Shown in pieces: positions 44,601 through 52,898 of a DNA stretch of 64,000 bases. Source of the DNA: Criblamydia sequanensis CRIB-18 (GTDB lineage Bacteria > Chlamydiota > Chlamydiia > Chlamydiales > Criblamydiaceae); the NCBI RefSeq assembly GCF_000750955.1, contig NZ_CCEJ010000008.1, forward strand, positions 124,001 to 188,000, given 5' to 3'. The notes beneath the pieces were generated by a model that was not told the origin of the DNA, ran no database searches, and saw only the letters and a program-made list of their open reading frames with translations. The first letter of the stretch is position 1; each line of letters begins with the position of its first letter. The position numbers were made by a program, and so were the translations under genes.

Positions 44601-46721
44601 TCTTTCCGTGAAGATTTTGATGCCTGTTTTATCTGTTTGAGAAACAAGATGGCCCTCAAGGTTATAGCTAAAATATTCTCTTGTACCGTCCGGGTGAACA
44701 ATTTCAACCGGCTTATTTAAGGAGTTATAGCGGGTCCTTGTTTCAAAGCCTTTCGGATCGATCGTCAGTAGTATATTTCCAAGGCAATCATAGTGATGGA
44801 TAACTTTCGGCTCCTCCAACTCTCCTTTTTCATTAGGCACAGGAGGGTGTTTAATTTCTTGCAGGTAGCCAAGGTTGTTATAGGAGTAAGATGTCTTGTT
44901 CCCGTAAGTGTCGATGCTTTCGATTTTACGGCCTAATGAATCGTAATTAAAAGAGGTTGACACAACATCGCCTGTTTCATCCACTTCATAGGATAAAATA
45001 AGTTTGCCGGCAGCATCGTAGTGGTTTTTTACCTCAGCTTTAAACTCGCTCAACTCTGCTGTGGTTTCAGAAAGAAGCCTTCCGGAATCATCATAAACAT
45101 AGACAAGTTCTTTGCCGTCAGGCTGTTTGACTTTTTGAAGCTTTCCATTGGCATCATATTCCTTATAAGATTCCAAAAGAAGCTCGCTTTTGTCGTTAAA
45201 AACACCTTGCCAGACTAATTCAGAGGATTCTGAGTATCGGCAGCATGTCTTCTTTATGAAAACTTCCTGCCCTTTTGAAAAATCAAATCCGAATTCTTGT
45301 ATTTCTTCAGGCATCCCTTTAGAGGGATGGCTTTTTTTAGGTGTTATTTTAACAAGATGCCTTTCAGTTGCGCCTGTAAGGTCAGAGGAGCTTTCGCTTT
45401 TGCCATCATCGGTTATAGTTTCAATAAGAAGGCCTTCTTCGTCATATTTATAGAATTGCCTTATGAGCACTTCGTTTTCTTTTTCAAGAAAAGTGGCTAT
45501 CAACGACTTTTGGGTTGGATCATAAAAATATTTCTTTGAAATGCCGTTGACATCTATCTCCTCTGCAAGAAGGGGAGGCTCGCTCCCGTTTGACTTTAGA
45601 TAACGCCATTTTTTAATGCGTTTTTCGATGCCATTTTCAATTGGCATGCCATTTTCAAGCTTAATTGGAAGGGACACTTTTCCGGAAAAATTGCCATAAG
45701 CTATTTCTTCAATTACATTGCCAAAAGCGTCATGCTTAAAAATTTTAGCGTCTACAACCCTATCACTTTCATTTTCTGTGATTAAACTCCCAAGCCTGGC
45801 ATTTCCCTTATCGTCGTAGACCCAATTAAAAATTTTTCGTTTTAAAGGGTTTACTTCTTCTTTCTTACTTCCGAAAGATTCAATTTTTGTTATGTTGCCA
45901 TGTGAGTTATAGCTATAAACGGTTTTTTGATTCATGGCGTCATAAACAATCGTTTTGTCTTCTTCGTATATAAAACGGGAGAGAATGGCGGTTTTTCCAT
46001 TTGTGCCAACAGGGCCTTTTTGAAGCTTCACGCGGCCGATTCGAAAATCACGTGCGAGATTACTGATATAGACAGTATCTTCTCCGACGGTATTGTATTT
46101 TTCATCATAGTATTCTGTTTCAATGAAGCGACCATCGGAAAATTCTTTCCGGGTGATCAAATTTTTTCTTTCATTGGGGTGCTTTCGATATTGATATTTG
46201 ATCCAAGTACCGTCAGGATAAACCACTTTACTTATGAGCCGGCTATCGCTTGTTCTTGCGTTCTCGCCTTTAATAAAATGATAGGTGACAATTCTTCCTA
46301 TAGTGTCTGTGGCTATGAGGCAATCTTCGTTCTCATAGTGAAATTTTATTTCATTAAAGCAGGAGTCTTTTGAAAAAGAGCTGATTTTTTTTAATTTATT
46401 TGTCTCTTCGAATTCATATTTAAAAGGCCCCGATTCAGTTGCCGGGTTTAGAGAGTCTTCATTAAAAAGGTTAGGGTGGTTGAAGCGCCAAGAGGTCGAA
46501 GCGGTCTCCTTTAAATCATTTAAAAAAAATCTTTTTAGCTCTAAAGGAAAAGGCCCTTTAAGAGAAATATCGGCTTCAGCTTCAAGATAGTCGCCTGTGA
46601 TAAGATTAATGCTACCGACAAATTCTTGATTTCCCTCACTTGCTTTTACCCTGGAGGCAAACATAAGAAAGAAAAAAGAGATAAGTAAGTATAAATAAGA
46701 TTTATTATTAGCTTTTATCAT
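41643..46721 (-). CDS. Rhs/YD-repeat protein with C-terminal lipase-like domain
   Basis: This exported giant has about 1692 residues. A signal peptide (YLYLLISFFFLMFASRVKA) is followed by more than a thousand residues of YD repeats (Y-D-x-x-G-x-L-type units such as YVYDDSGRLLSE and YSYDLFGNL) that normally fold into a shell. The Rhs core ends with GRRYYYPKIKRWIHLDPSG (D1383) and NRYLFVKNDP, where a variable C-terminal domain usually begins. Here the 280-residue tip contains HYCHSLGGAD: the HSLGG nucleophile elbow of class 3 lipases, candidate S1582. A TTG two codons upstream is possible; ATG 46721 is preferred. The tip recalls a Chlamydia-specific family (DUF687, from memory). No immunity gene is seen beside it. 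Confidence 0.85.
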   Translation of the reverse strand: MIKANNKSYLYLLISFFFLMFASRVKASEGNQEFVGSINLITGDYLEAEADISLKGPFPLELKRFFLNDLKETASTSWRFNHPNLFNEDSLNPATESGPFKYEFEETNKLKKISSFSKDSCFNEIKFHYENEDCLIATDTIGRIVTYHFIKGENARTSDSRLISKVVYPDGTWIKYQYRKHPNERKNLITRKEFSDGRFIETEYYDEKYNTVGEDTVYISNLARDFRIGRVKLQKGPVGTNGKTAILSRFIYEEDKTIVYDAMNQKTVYSYNSHGNITKIESFGSKKEEVNPLKRKIFNWVYDDKGNARLGSLITENESDRVVDAKIFKHDAFGNVIEEIAYGNFSGKVSLPIKLENGMPIENGIEKRIKKWRYLKSNGSEPPLLAEEIDVNGISKKYFYDPTQKSLIATFLEKENEVLIRQFYKYDEEGLLIETITDDGKSESSSDLTGATERHLVKITPKKSHPSKGMPEEIQEFGFDFSKGQEVFIKKTCCRYSESSELVWQGVFNDKSELLLESYKEYDANGKLQKVKQPDGKELVYVYDDSGRLLSETTAELSEFKAEVKNHYDAAGKLILSYEVDETGDVVSTSFNYDSLGRKIESIDTYGNKTSYSYNNLGYLQEIKHPPVPNEKGELEEPKVIHHYDCLGNILLTIDPKGFETRTRYNSLNKPVEIVHPDGTREYFSYNLEGHLVSQTDKTGIKIFTERDYFGRPTRTYSETRAGVIFNEKHHFYNSFHLLKEESEEGTKEYFYDFAGRLSQEKKTLKSGEILTKDYVYNPLGKIVELLEQSSADESLFLKTCFERDLFGNVTKKTFLNRFSEVIKEEIEKKPVKNQTSKLSARNLQGQKTGKETFVDATGSIISKSFDAIGRLEEIVKRNFEGKEIEKIIYRYDLSGNKVLEEHAFLESAKKFVIQFEYGPCNRLESLKEGSYEKYRKTSYIYNSEGLLETLVKPDGVTLHYSYDDKNNLCELSSSDGTVLQSYLYDDENKLYKAEDQSTSCGFLRTYNEKGELLREDFSTGLFISHQYDLARRKKKTSFFDGTSVRYDYENIFLKKVTRLGKKEEEQYIHIYNERSKEGLITEETLPNGLGKQAFDYNEKGQLSKISSPFFSQEYNYEADCPTRKTKDSFGETYSNYQYDAEKRLLSHECKEKKETYSYDLFGNLIKSNDAEFLINELNELYSDGENRYEYDLNGNLIKISNKNEVKQLTYDALDRLTSITLNETKKLSYSYDPLSRRLKTTTYIFDGSSWNKVDTKLYYYDSSQDIGFCNEKKEIKELCILGLNFNQEQTPIAIEINGQPFLALYDEVLSLRNLVSLKDKTHTQSYRYSSFGERIVYNEDGVEDEPLTTIGFQGKRHDSESGFIFYGRRYYYPKIKRWIHLDPSGFQDGSNRYLFVKNDPIRNRDHQGLYSWGEFFSDIFTGIANLFTKLFSIGKNIAETIQTETAYLQHMQPSITNACEQFLGKGFLSLSGFYEHPPELGSFGHKEASDKVRITLLNGISNIRSYFKESLELISSAHGGTNVHYIFRPTEGWCWDMMKALLIKFGYVSPYARALANTWKELIQEMGGVENGGLIIHYCHSLGGADTATAASLLTPEEKKMVRVISFGSATRISDTLGFESATNYMSVRDGVAFFDPIGWFTGFVSQDKDVVFIGSFLGIPLIDHSFGSPTYQSVMINLGAVFMKMYAYSG

Positions 46722-46903
46722 GATCAAATTTCTTAGTAACTATTAATCAGAAACTAAAATCATATAAGAAATTGTTAATATCCGCAAGGTGTGCTATTTT
46801 TGCAAAAAAAATTATAGCTTTTGATTACAAACCTGATTATTTTAAAGGGCGATAGGTAATTTTTAAGGACTTTTCTCTTGCGTAATGTCTAAAGGTTAAT
46901 TAA

Positions 46904-48277
46904 ATGAACATTGTTATTGCGGGTGCAGGAGAGCTTGGAAGCTACATTGCAAATATTCTTTCTAAAGAAGAGCATAATGTTATTTTGATCGAAAATGACC
47001 TTGCCCGATCAGAAGCTGTACAGGAACAATCCGATATTTCCGTAAGGCATGGATCAGCAACAGATTGGCAATTACTCGAAGAACTTTTTGAATTGGATCC
47101 AAGTCTTTTTATTGCCGTTACAGATAAAGATGAAGTGAATCTTGTTTCCTCAGCTATTGCAAAACAACTCGGTTACCCAAGAACCATTGCAAGGGTTAAA
47201 GATGCCAGGTTTTTGAACCGAACCCGTCTTGATTTTGGCCGTATTTTTGAAGTTGATTATTTTATTTGCGGCGAACTTTTGGTAGCTCAGGATATATTAA
47301 AATATTTAATGACGCCGGGTTCTGTTTTAGTAGAAAATTTTGCCCATGGCGCCGTTCAATTAAGAACTCTTGTTGTCCCGGATAAATTTAAAAAACAAAA
47401 TATACCCTTAAGCGAGCTTAGGCTTCCTGAAAACGTTATTGTTGGATTGATCGAAAGAGAAGTTAAAGAGAGGCAAAGCGGTTTATCAGTCGGGTCCAAA
47501 AAAGTTATTTTCCCCCACGGAAGCGATTTTATTTTGCCGGGTGACGAGGTGACTCTCATTGGCGAAAGGGGCGCTATCTCGGAAATTCATCATTTTTTCG
47601 GGATATCTTCAAAATCCATTCAATCCATTGCCATCGCCGGGGCTTCAGAATCTGCAATCTATCTTGGCAAGCTTCTTCAGGAACAAAACATTGATGTCTT
47701 GATTATCGATAAATCCAAAGAAAAGTGTGAAAAGGCGGCAAATTTACTTCCCGATGCGGCCATTATCCATCATGATGCCACAGATATTAGTTTTTTAAAG
47801 GCTGAAAAAATTGGGAGCCAAGATGTTTTTGCAAGCTTGACTCATAGTGATGAAATTAATTTGATGGTAAGCCTTCTTGCAAAAGAGATTGGATGCAATA
47901 ATGTCATAGCCTTGTTTGCCAATACAAGTTATAGCGCATTGGCCTCCGAACTTGGCATCAATCACATCGTCTCGCCCAAAATATCGGCTTCAAACCACAT
48001 TCTTTCTAAAATCTTATCAGGCACGGTAAGATCCCTTGTTTCTTTATATGAAAATCAAGCGGAAATTATGGAAGTCAACGTGTCGATTGATTCGCCAATT
48101 GTCGGCATCCCTCTATCAGAGCTTGGACCTTTATTGCCCTCGGACTTTTTGATTGCTATGATTCAAAATAGAGGGAGAATTATGATAGCTAACGGAAACA
48201 GGATTATCTCGGCCGGAGATACGGTCATTGTGATAACAAGTCCAAAGCACATTGGGGAAATTGAAAAAATTTTTTAA
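46904..48277 (+). CDS. trkA: Trk potassium uptake regulatory subunit TrkA
   Basis: TrkA is the cytosolic NAD(H)-binding gating ring of the Trk K+ transporter. Two tandem RCK units are seen: the first Rossmann fold starts with the GAGELG motif at residue 7, and the second with IAGASESAIYLGKLL near residue 243, each followed by a TrkA-C ligand-binding half. Length (457) matches the two-RCK E. coli form. AAAGG lies nine bases before the ATG. trkH starts 14 bases after its stop, so the two form an operon. Confidence 0.93.
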   Translation: MNIVIAGAGELGSYIANILSKEEHNVILIENDLARSEAVQEQSDISVRHGSATDWQLLEELFELDPSLFIAVTDKDEVNLVSSAIAKQLGYPRTIARVKDARFLNRTRLDFGRIFEVDYFICGELLVAQDILKYLMTPGSVLVENFAHGAVQLRTLVVPDKFKKQNIPLSELRLPENVIVGLIEREVKERQSGLSVGSKKVIFPHGSDFILPGDEVTLIGERGAISEIHHFFGISSKSIQSIAIAGASESAIYLGKLLQEQNIDVLIIDKSKEKCEKAANLLPDAAIIHHDATDISFLKAEKIGSQDVFASLTHSDEINLMVSLLAKEIGCNNVIALFANTSYSALASELGINHIVSPKISASNHILSKILSGTVRSLVSLYENQAEIMEVNVSIDSPIVGIPLSELGPLLPSDFLIAMIQNRGRIMIANGNRIISAGDTVIVITSPKHIGEIEKIF

Positions 48278-48291
48278 AAGATCTTATTGTT

Positions 48292-49938
48292 ATGTATTAT
48301 AAAGATATTTTTAAAATAGTCGGCATTATATTTTTCTTTTTTGCCATTTCACTTATTTTTCCCCTTTTGCTTTCCATTTACTATCAATTTTATGCAGAAG
48401 CGAAAAGCCACCCGCAGCCTCACGCAACCTTCGCTTTTCTTGGCTCGCTTGCGGTTTGTCTCGCTATTGGTTATATATTTTATTTTATAGGAAGAAAGTC
48501 TGAAGGGAATCTCTACCGAAGGGAAGCCATTTTCACGGTGGTTGCGGTCTGGGTATTAATACCCGCTGCCGCAAGCCTTCCTTATCTTTTAAGCGGGACT
48601 CTTAGAGACCCCCTTCAAGCTTACTTTGAAAGCGTCTCAGGCTTTACAACGACAGGCGCCACCACTTTTTTTCCAAAAAAAATTAATTTAGCAACCGGCC
48701 AGGAAGAGCTTATTGAGTACACGGTAAAAGGGGTTCACGATACGACTTACCGTTTTTATGGCACTATTGATCCGGTTATTGAGAAGGAAACCGGGGCAGT
48801 CCTATTCACAGGAGTTGAAGCTGTGAGTAAAGCCATCCTTTTTTGGAGAAGCTTCACCCAATGGCTTGGGGGCATGGGAATAATTGTCTTGTTTGTTGCG
48901 GTTTTGCCAGCCCTTGGCTTTGGTGGAAGACAGCTTATCCATGCTGAAATGCCTGGGCCTGTAAAAGATTCATTGACCCCTCGGATTAAAGAAACTGCTT
49001 TAAACTTATGGAAAATTTATACAGGCTTTACGCTTCTTGAAATTTTTTTATTAGTCTATAACAAAATGCCTCTTTTTGATGCTGTGAACACAGCTTTTTC
49101 TACCCTTTCAACGGGCGGATTTAGTGTTAGAAATGAGAGTATCAGCTCTTACAATAACCATGTAATTAACTGGATAGTCATTCTATTTATGTTTATTGGC
49201 AGTGTTAATTTTTCAATCTATTTCTATGCGCTTAAAGGCAAATTTTTTAGGCTTTTTGATCGGGAGCTTTTAATTTATGCGGCTCTATACGTTGTCTCGA
49301 TAGGTCTTGGAACTTGGTTTTTAGTCGGCACGCCAAAGGCCTTATTGAACGGCAGCATCGAAGGCTTCTATGGATTGTCCGATGCCTTGCGGGACTCGGC
49401 TTTCCAAATTATTTCAGCTCAGACAACGACAGGTTTTTCAACTGCCAACTTTAATCTTTGGCCCTATTCGGTTCAGGTGATTATGATTATTGTTATGTAC
49501 TTTGGGGGAATGGCCGGGTCTACCGCGGGTGGTATAAAGATTGTTCGATTGGATATGCTCTTTAGAGCTGCTCAGTATAAAGTAGAATCTTTATTTAGAC
49601 CGGAAGCGGTCCGTATTTTTCGAATCGGGGAGACCCCTGTTGTCGATGCGGCGCTAGTTCGTGTCTTAACTTTCTTTTTAGTCGTGGTTTCTTTTGCAAG
49701 CCTTGGAACTCTTTTACTAACCTTTGATGGATTAGACCCTGAAACCGCATTTTCATGCGTGGCTTGCATGATTAACAATATAGGTCTGGCATTTAGGGCA
49801 GCCGGGCCTTTGGAATCTTTTGCTTTTATGTCTGATTTTGCTTTAGCGCTCTCTTCTCTTTTAATGATAATGGGAAGGCTTGAGTTTTTAGCCTTCCTTG
49901 CAGTCCTTGTGCCGGCTTTTTGGAAACAAACGATTTAA
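48292..49938 (+). CDS. trkH: Trk potassium transporter membrane subunit TrkH
   Basis: TrkH is the K+-conducting subunit in the cytoplasmic membrane. The 548-residue protein has about ten to twelve spans with the four M-P-M pore loops; filter segments include SGFTTTGATTF, STGGFS, TTTGFSTANF and INNIGLAF, and QWLGGMGIIVL is canonical. Just after the first pore loop there is an insertion of roughly 45 residues (FPKKINLATGQEELIEY to FTGVEAVSKA) that I would not expect from E. coli TrkH; it would project on the outer face. It reads directly after trkA and ends convergent with the oxygenase gene. Confidence 0.93.
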   Translation: MYYKDIFKIVGIIFFFFAISLIFPLLLSIYYQFYAEAKSHPQPHATFAFLGSLAVCLAIGYIFYFIGRKSEGNLYRREAIFTVVAVWVLIPAAASLPYLLSGTLRDPLQAYFESVSGFTTTGATTFFPKKINLATGQEELIEYTVKGVHDTTYRFYGTIDPVIEKETGAVLFTGVEAVSKAILFWRSFTQWLGGMGIIVLFVAVLPALGFGGRQLIHAEMPGPVKDSLTPRIKETALNLWKIYTGFTLLEIFLLVYNKMPLFDAVNTAFSTLSTGGFSVRNESISSYNNHVINWIVILFMFIGSVNFSIYFYALKGKFFRLFDRELLIYAALYVVSIGLGTWFLVGTPKALLNGSIEGFYGLSDALRDSAFQIISAQTTTGFSTANFNLWPYSVQVIMIIVMYFGGMAGSTAGGIKIVRLDMLFRAAQYKVESLFRPEAVRIFRIGETPVVDAALVRVLTFFLVVVSFASLGTLLLTFDGLDPETAFSCVACMINNIGLAFRAAGPLESFAFMSDFALALSSLLMIMGRLEFLAFLAVLVPAFWKQTI

Positions 49939-49966
49939 CCCGGTCAATCAGGGTCAATCGATTGAA

Positions 49967-50671
49967 TCACCAATAAACACGCCATTTGCCATCGCAAAAA
50001 AGAGCATGGCCTTGAAGTGTGATTCGCTTATCACTTTCTTTCATCTCGCTTGCCGGTGCTATTTGATGGAGGTAAAGGCCTTTATGAAGGGCAATTTCAC
50101 CTCTTTTGTAGGGATGGAAGTGCATGGGGGAGTCGGAGCTTAAGGATTCGATTAAAACTTGATTCCAGTCTTCTTTTTCATCGAAAGTGATGTCCCAATA
50201 GTTAAGCCCTCCCCCTTTTTCAGGTAGAGTTATAGCGAGGGTGAAGCTAATTGGGTTTTTGTCATCCACTTCTTTATAAGGCCATTGATGCTGGTAGTGT
50301 TGTAGATCGAAGTGTTTACTAGCCAGTGGCTTTGTAAAAGCTTGATGGTATAAAAAAATATGAAAACCGGGAAGCGCCAACCTTTCTTCGTACACCGCAG
50401 GCTTTCCCAACTCTTCTCTAAGAACTTCTAGCAAATGATCATAAAGACTCTTAAATTCGTTTTGCAAAAAAATATTTTGTTTTTGAGCTTTCCTATAGTA
50501 CTCGCTATTTTTAGATTCCGGTCGATCCAGGTAGCTTGCTTGCCCAAGCGTATAAAAGGGTAAGCCTTTCTCTTTTAAACGATTAATCCAAAAAGGTTTA
50601 AGAGAAAAAATTTGCTCTTCGATTTTCAAGCATTCTTCTTCTTTTAGAAAAGGAATGCGTGAAATCTCCAT
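49967..50671 (-). CDS. Probable 2-oxoglutarate/Fe(II)-dependent oxygenase
   Basis: The 234-residue protein shows a double-stranded beta-helix metal facial triad: H120-x-D122 in SKHFDLQ, H202 in YLHQIAP, and R216 in RITLQGH at the usual place of the 2-oxoglutarate-binding arginine. The region ISFTLAITLPEKGGGLNYWD fits the core strand and turn before the second histidine. A prolyl-4-hydroxylase-like hydroxylase is the best guess, but the substrate is unknown. It follows the small membrane protein gene by 26 bases on the same strand and meets trkH convergently. Confidence 0.65.
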   Translation of the reverse strand: MEISRIPFLKEEECLKIEEQIFSLKPFWINRLKEKGLPFYTLGQASYLDRPESKNSEYYRKAQKQNIFLQNEFKSLYDHLLEVLREELGKPAVYEERLALPGFHIFLYHQAFTKPLASKHFDLQHYQHQWPYKEVDDKNPISFTLAITLPEKGGGLNYWDITFDEKEDWNQVLIESLSSDSPMHFHPYKRGEIALHKGLYLHQIAPASEMKESDKRITLQGHALFCDGKWRVYW

Positions 50672-50697
50672 GAAAGCCCTCTAACTTTTTAAACCGA

Positions 50698-51111
50698 TTA
50701 CTTTACATTCTCACTATCGTCCGGGAAAATAATTTGCTTTAAGCCAATTGCAACTGCTGCGCCAAGAAAGATGGCCGGCGCTTCAATTAATAATCCAAGA
50801 AGCGCGCCCCCAAGAATTAGGCTTCGGACAACGCCTAAATTTTCGATGAAGTCTTCTAAATTTTTTACGATGACCATAATTTCTTTTGAGAAATAGAGTC
50901 CGGCTATAATGCCGATAATGCAGCCCCCCAAGAGGCGATCAAAAAAGAGAAGCAGAAGGCCGATGATGAGCGCTATATAAGCAAGAGTATCTCTAGCATT
51001 TGAAGAAGCAAGCTTATAGATGTCTTCTATTTTCTCAGGTCTTTTAAACCCTTTTTCTTTGGGTTCTTCCGGAAGCTTTTTTTCAAAAGGAGGTTTTTCA
51101 CTATCTACCAT
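50698..51111 (-). CDS. Small membrane protein, unknown function
   Basis: A 137-residue protein with a charged, proline/lysine-rich N-terminus (about 35 residues), then three to four hydrophobic spans (DTLAYIALIIGLLLLFF, GGCIIGIIAGLYF, SLILGGALLGLLIEAPAIF) with short loops. No conserved catalytic residues or signal peptide. It may be a conserved chlamydial membrane protein but I cannot name the family. It is the first gene of a likely two-gene operon with the oxygenase. Confidence 0.65.
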   Translation of the reverse strand: MVDSEKPPFEKKLPEEPKEKGFKRPEKIEDIYKLASSNARDTLAYIALIIGLLLLFFDRLLGGCIIGIIAGLYFSKEIMVIVKNLEDFIENLGVVRSLILGGALLGLLIEAPAIFLGAAVAIGLKQIIFPDDSENVK

Positions 51112-51522
51112 ATAAATCCCTTGGGTATTGTCTTGAAAAGACTGTACATAATTATTTTAAATCGAAAACATTGCTTTATCAAATCATTTTTATCAAATCA
51201 AGCAGTAAGTTGTTGATTCCTATCTTTTACTGTGTGATAAAATGTTATTCATAAAACAAGAAGTATGCTAAAGTTTAAAAACCATATTATTAGTGTGATG
51301 ATTATTTTAATAATCAATACTAAATGTTAGTAATTAATAATTATTGGTTTATGACTAGAGATTGTTAAAATCAAACTTACGTAAATTAGTAAGATAATCA
51401 ACTGCTTAAAATGGAAGAGAGCCCGGCTAATTTTAACGGGCCGCTTTAGAAAATTTTTAAATTGTAGTATATATTAATAATAAGAAGAAGATTATCTTCA
51501 TAGAAAACATTTAGCAAGACTC
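51112..51522. other. Intergenic region of about 410 bases, divergent promoters expected
   Basis: No convincing gene. The stretch is very AT-rich. Seen: a direct repeat TATCAAATCA at 51178-51187 and 51191-51200, a CTTAC/GTAAG inverted pair near 51380, a GCCCG/CGGGC stem at 51421-51441, and a likely promoter for the secretion operon at 51445-51473. An unrecognised small RNA cannot be excluded. Confidence 0.5.
51445..51473 (+). promoter_or_regulatory. Possible promoter of the type II secretion operon
   Basis: -35 TTTAGA (51445-51450) and -10 TATATA (51468-51473) with 17-base spacing, about 50 bases before the first gene. The match is moderate, and the AT-rich setting lowers certainty. A GCCCG/CGGGC stem lies immediately upstream. 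Confidence 0.4.
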
Positions 51523-52845
51523 ATGTGGAATCAATACCTGCAAATTATCAGTAAGGTTCTTTTTGCAACAGCAACGGCTCTATTTTTTGCAACTTTCTCT
51601 TTGAGTTTTTTCAAAAATCAAGAACCGCAAGAATTTTCTGAAAATAAGAAAGAAGTCATTCTGCCGAAAAACTCATTTTCCTTATCTGAAAAAGCCTATC
51701 AAGATATCGGCGAGCCTTTCCTTTCCCTTAATTTTGTAGCTCCGAAAATGCAGCTTCCGGACCTTCGTCAAAAAATCACCTATTATGGTCAAAATGGCAG
51801 ACCCGATGGCAAGGAAGACAACACCCTTCTCTATTTTTCAATAGGCGGCTCAAAAGAAACTGCCTCCATTCAGCCCGGTAAAAAGCTATTTTTGCACTAC
51901 TTGCCGCTTGATGGTGGAAAGTATGAATTCAGTCCGGGAAATATGGAAACCTCGCTTTGGCTTGAAGCTTCCCATCAGGGCAATGAAGCCGAAATTTTAA
52001 TCGGGATGCTCGATGAAAATGCAAGGCCTGTCGAAGAGCCGAGACAGAACTTCCGATTTAATCTTGCAGAAAAAGAAATGGCAAGAGTCAGTCCAAGCGG
52101 ATGGGAAATTGATAAATGGAAAGTAGACGGCACTTTGCTTGCAAGACAAAAAGCTCGCTGGATGGGTGTAGATAAGTTCCTTGAAAAGCATGGCGGACAA
52201 GAGTTTGAAAATATTGCCTCCAAAAATCGAATCGATTTCGGAGAGAAGGAAGATGTTTATTCCGTTTATGTGGAAAACGGAGATTGCCTTATTTGGAAAG
52301 AGGGCAGATGGCGCAATATCAATGATTTGAATGAAGATACCAAGCGCTACCCCCTTATGGTAATCAAAAAAGTGGAAGAGAGGCTTATGGGCCTTGAGCT
52401 TTGGGATGTCGAAGGCAAACGCAAAATGGCTCTAAATCTTCTAAAATCCATGGAAACGTGGGTACCAAATAATATTCAGGAGCAGTTTAAATTTATCGGA
52501 GCCAGAACAAAATCGCAATTTGTCTTTGAAGTCGACGATGAAAAAATGCTATTGAGCCCTCAAGATTGGCTTGTACTGACCGAAAACGGCTGGATAAAGC
52601 TGACAACGGCCCAAGAAATAGATGACTTTGTTTCAAGAAAAGTAATCGGCACTCTTTTTGTTTTTAATGGCATTGAGAGAAAGGAAGATCAACAGGTCAT
52701 GAAGGGGATTTTATATAACCCCGGAAGAACGATTTCCCAAGATATTGAGCTTATGGTCCAAAAAGATGGGCTTGTCTATCATTCAACAGATAAAGAGCGT
52801 TCAAGAAGTTATCTTGAAAAGTACGAAAAACCCATACGATCTTAA
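51523..52845 (+). CDS. Secretion-operon leader protein, CT573-like position
   Basis: This 440-residue protein has an N-terminal membrane anchor or signal (KVLFATATALFFATFSLSFF, residues 11-30) and a hydrophilic body rich in beta segments, with no enzyme motif that I recognise. It is the first gene of the ten-gene gsp operon and stands directly before gspD, the same place as CT573 in Chlamydia trachomatis (recalled synteny). A periplasmic accessory role, for instance a GspC-like link between inner membrane and secretin, is possible, but no homology to GspC is visible. Confidence 0.75.
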   Translation: MWNQYLQIISKVLFATATALFFATFSLSFFKNQEPQEFSENKKEVILPKNSFSLSEKAYQDIGEPFLSLNFVAPKMQLPDLRQKITYYGQNGRPDGKEDNTLLYFSIGGSKETASIQPGKKLFLHYLPLDGGKYEFSPGNMETSLWLEASHQGNEAEILIGMLDENARPVEEPRQNFRFNLAEKEMARVSPSGWEIDKWKVDGTLLARQKARWMGVDKFLEKHGGQEFENIASKNRIDFGEKEDVYSVYVENGDCLIWKEGRWRNINDLNEDTKRYPLMVIKKVEERLMGLELWDVEGKRKMALNLLKSMETWVPNNIQEQFKFIGARTKSQFVFEVDDEKMLLSPQDWLVLTENGWIKLTTAQEIDDFVSRKVIGTLFVFNGIERKEDQQVMKGILYNPGRTISQDIELMVQKDGLVYHSTDKERSRSYLEKYEKPIRS

Positions 52846-52898
52846 AATTAGATCGATTAAAAACTGGTTTCATAATTAAAAAATAATAAATACATATC

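Noticed and set aside
45927-46373. 148-residue plus-strand frame opposite the Rhs gene
   Set aside because: It is the complement of YD-repeat coding sequence, without a ribosome site or any family pattern.
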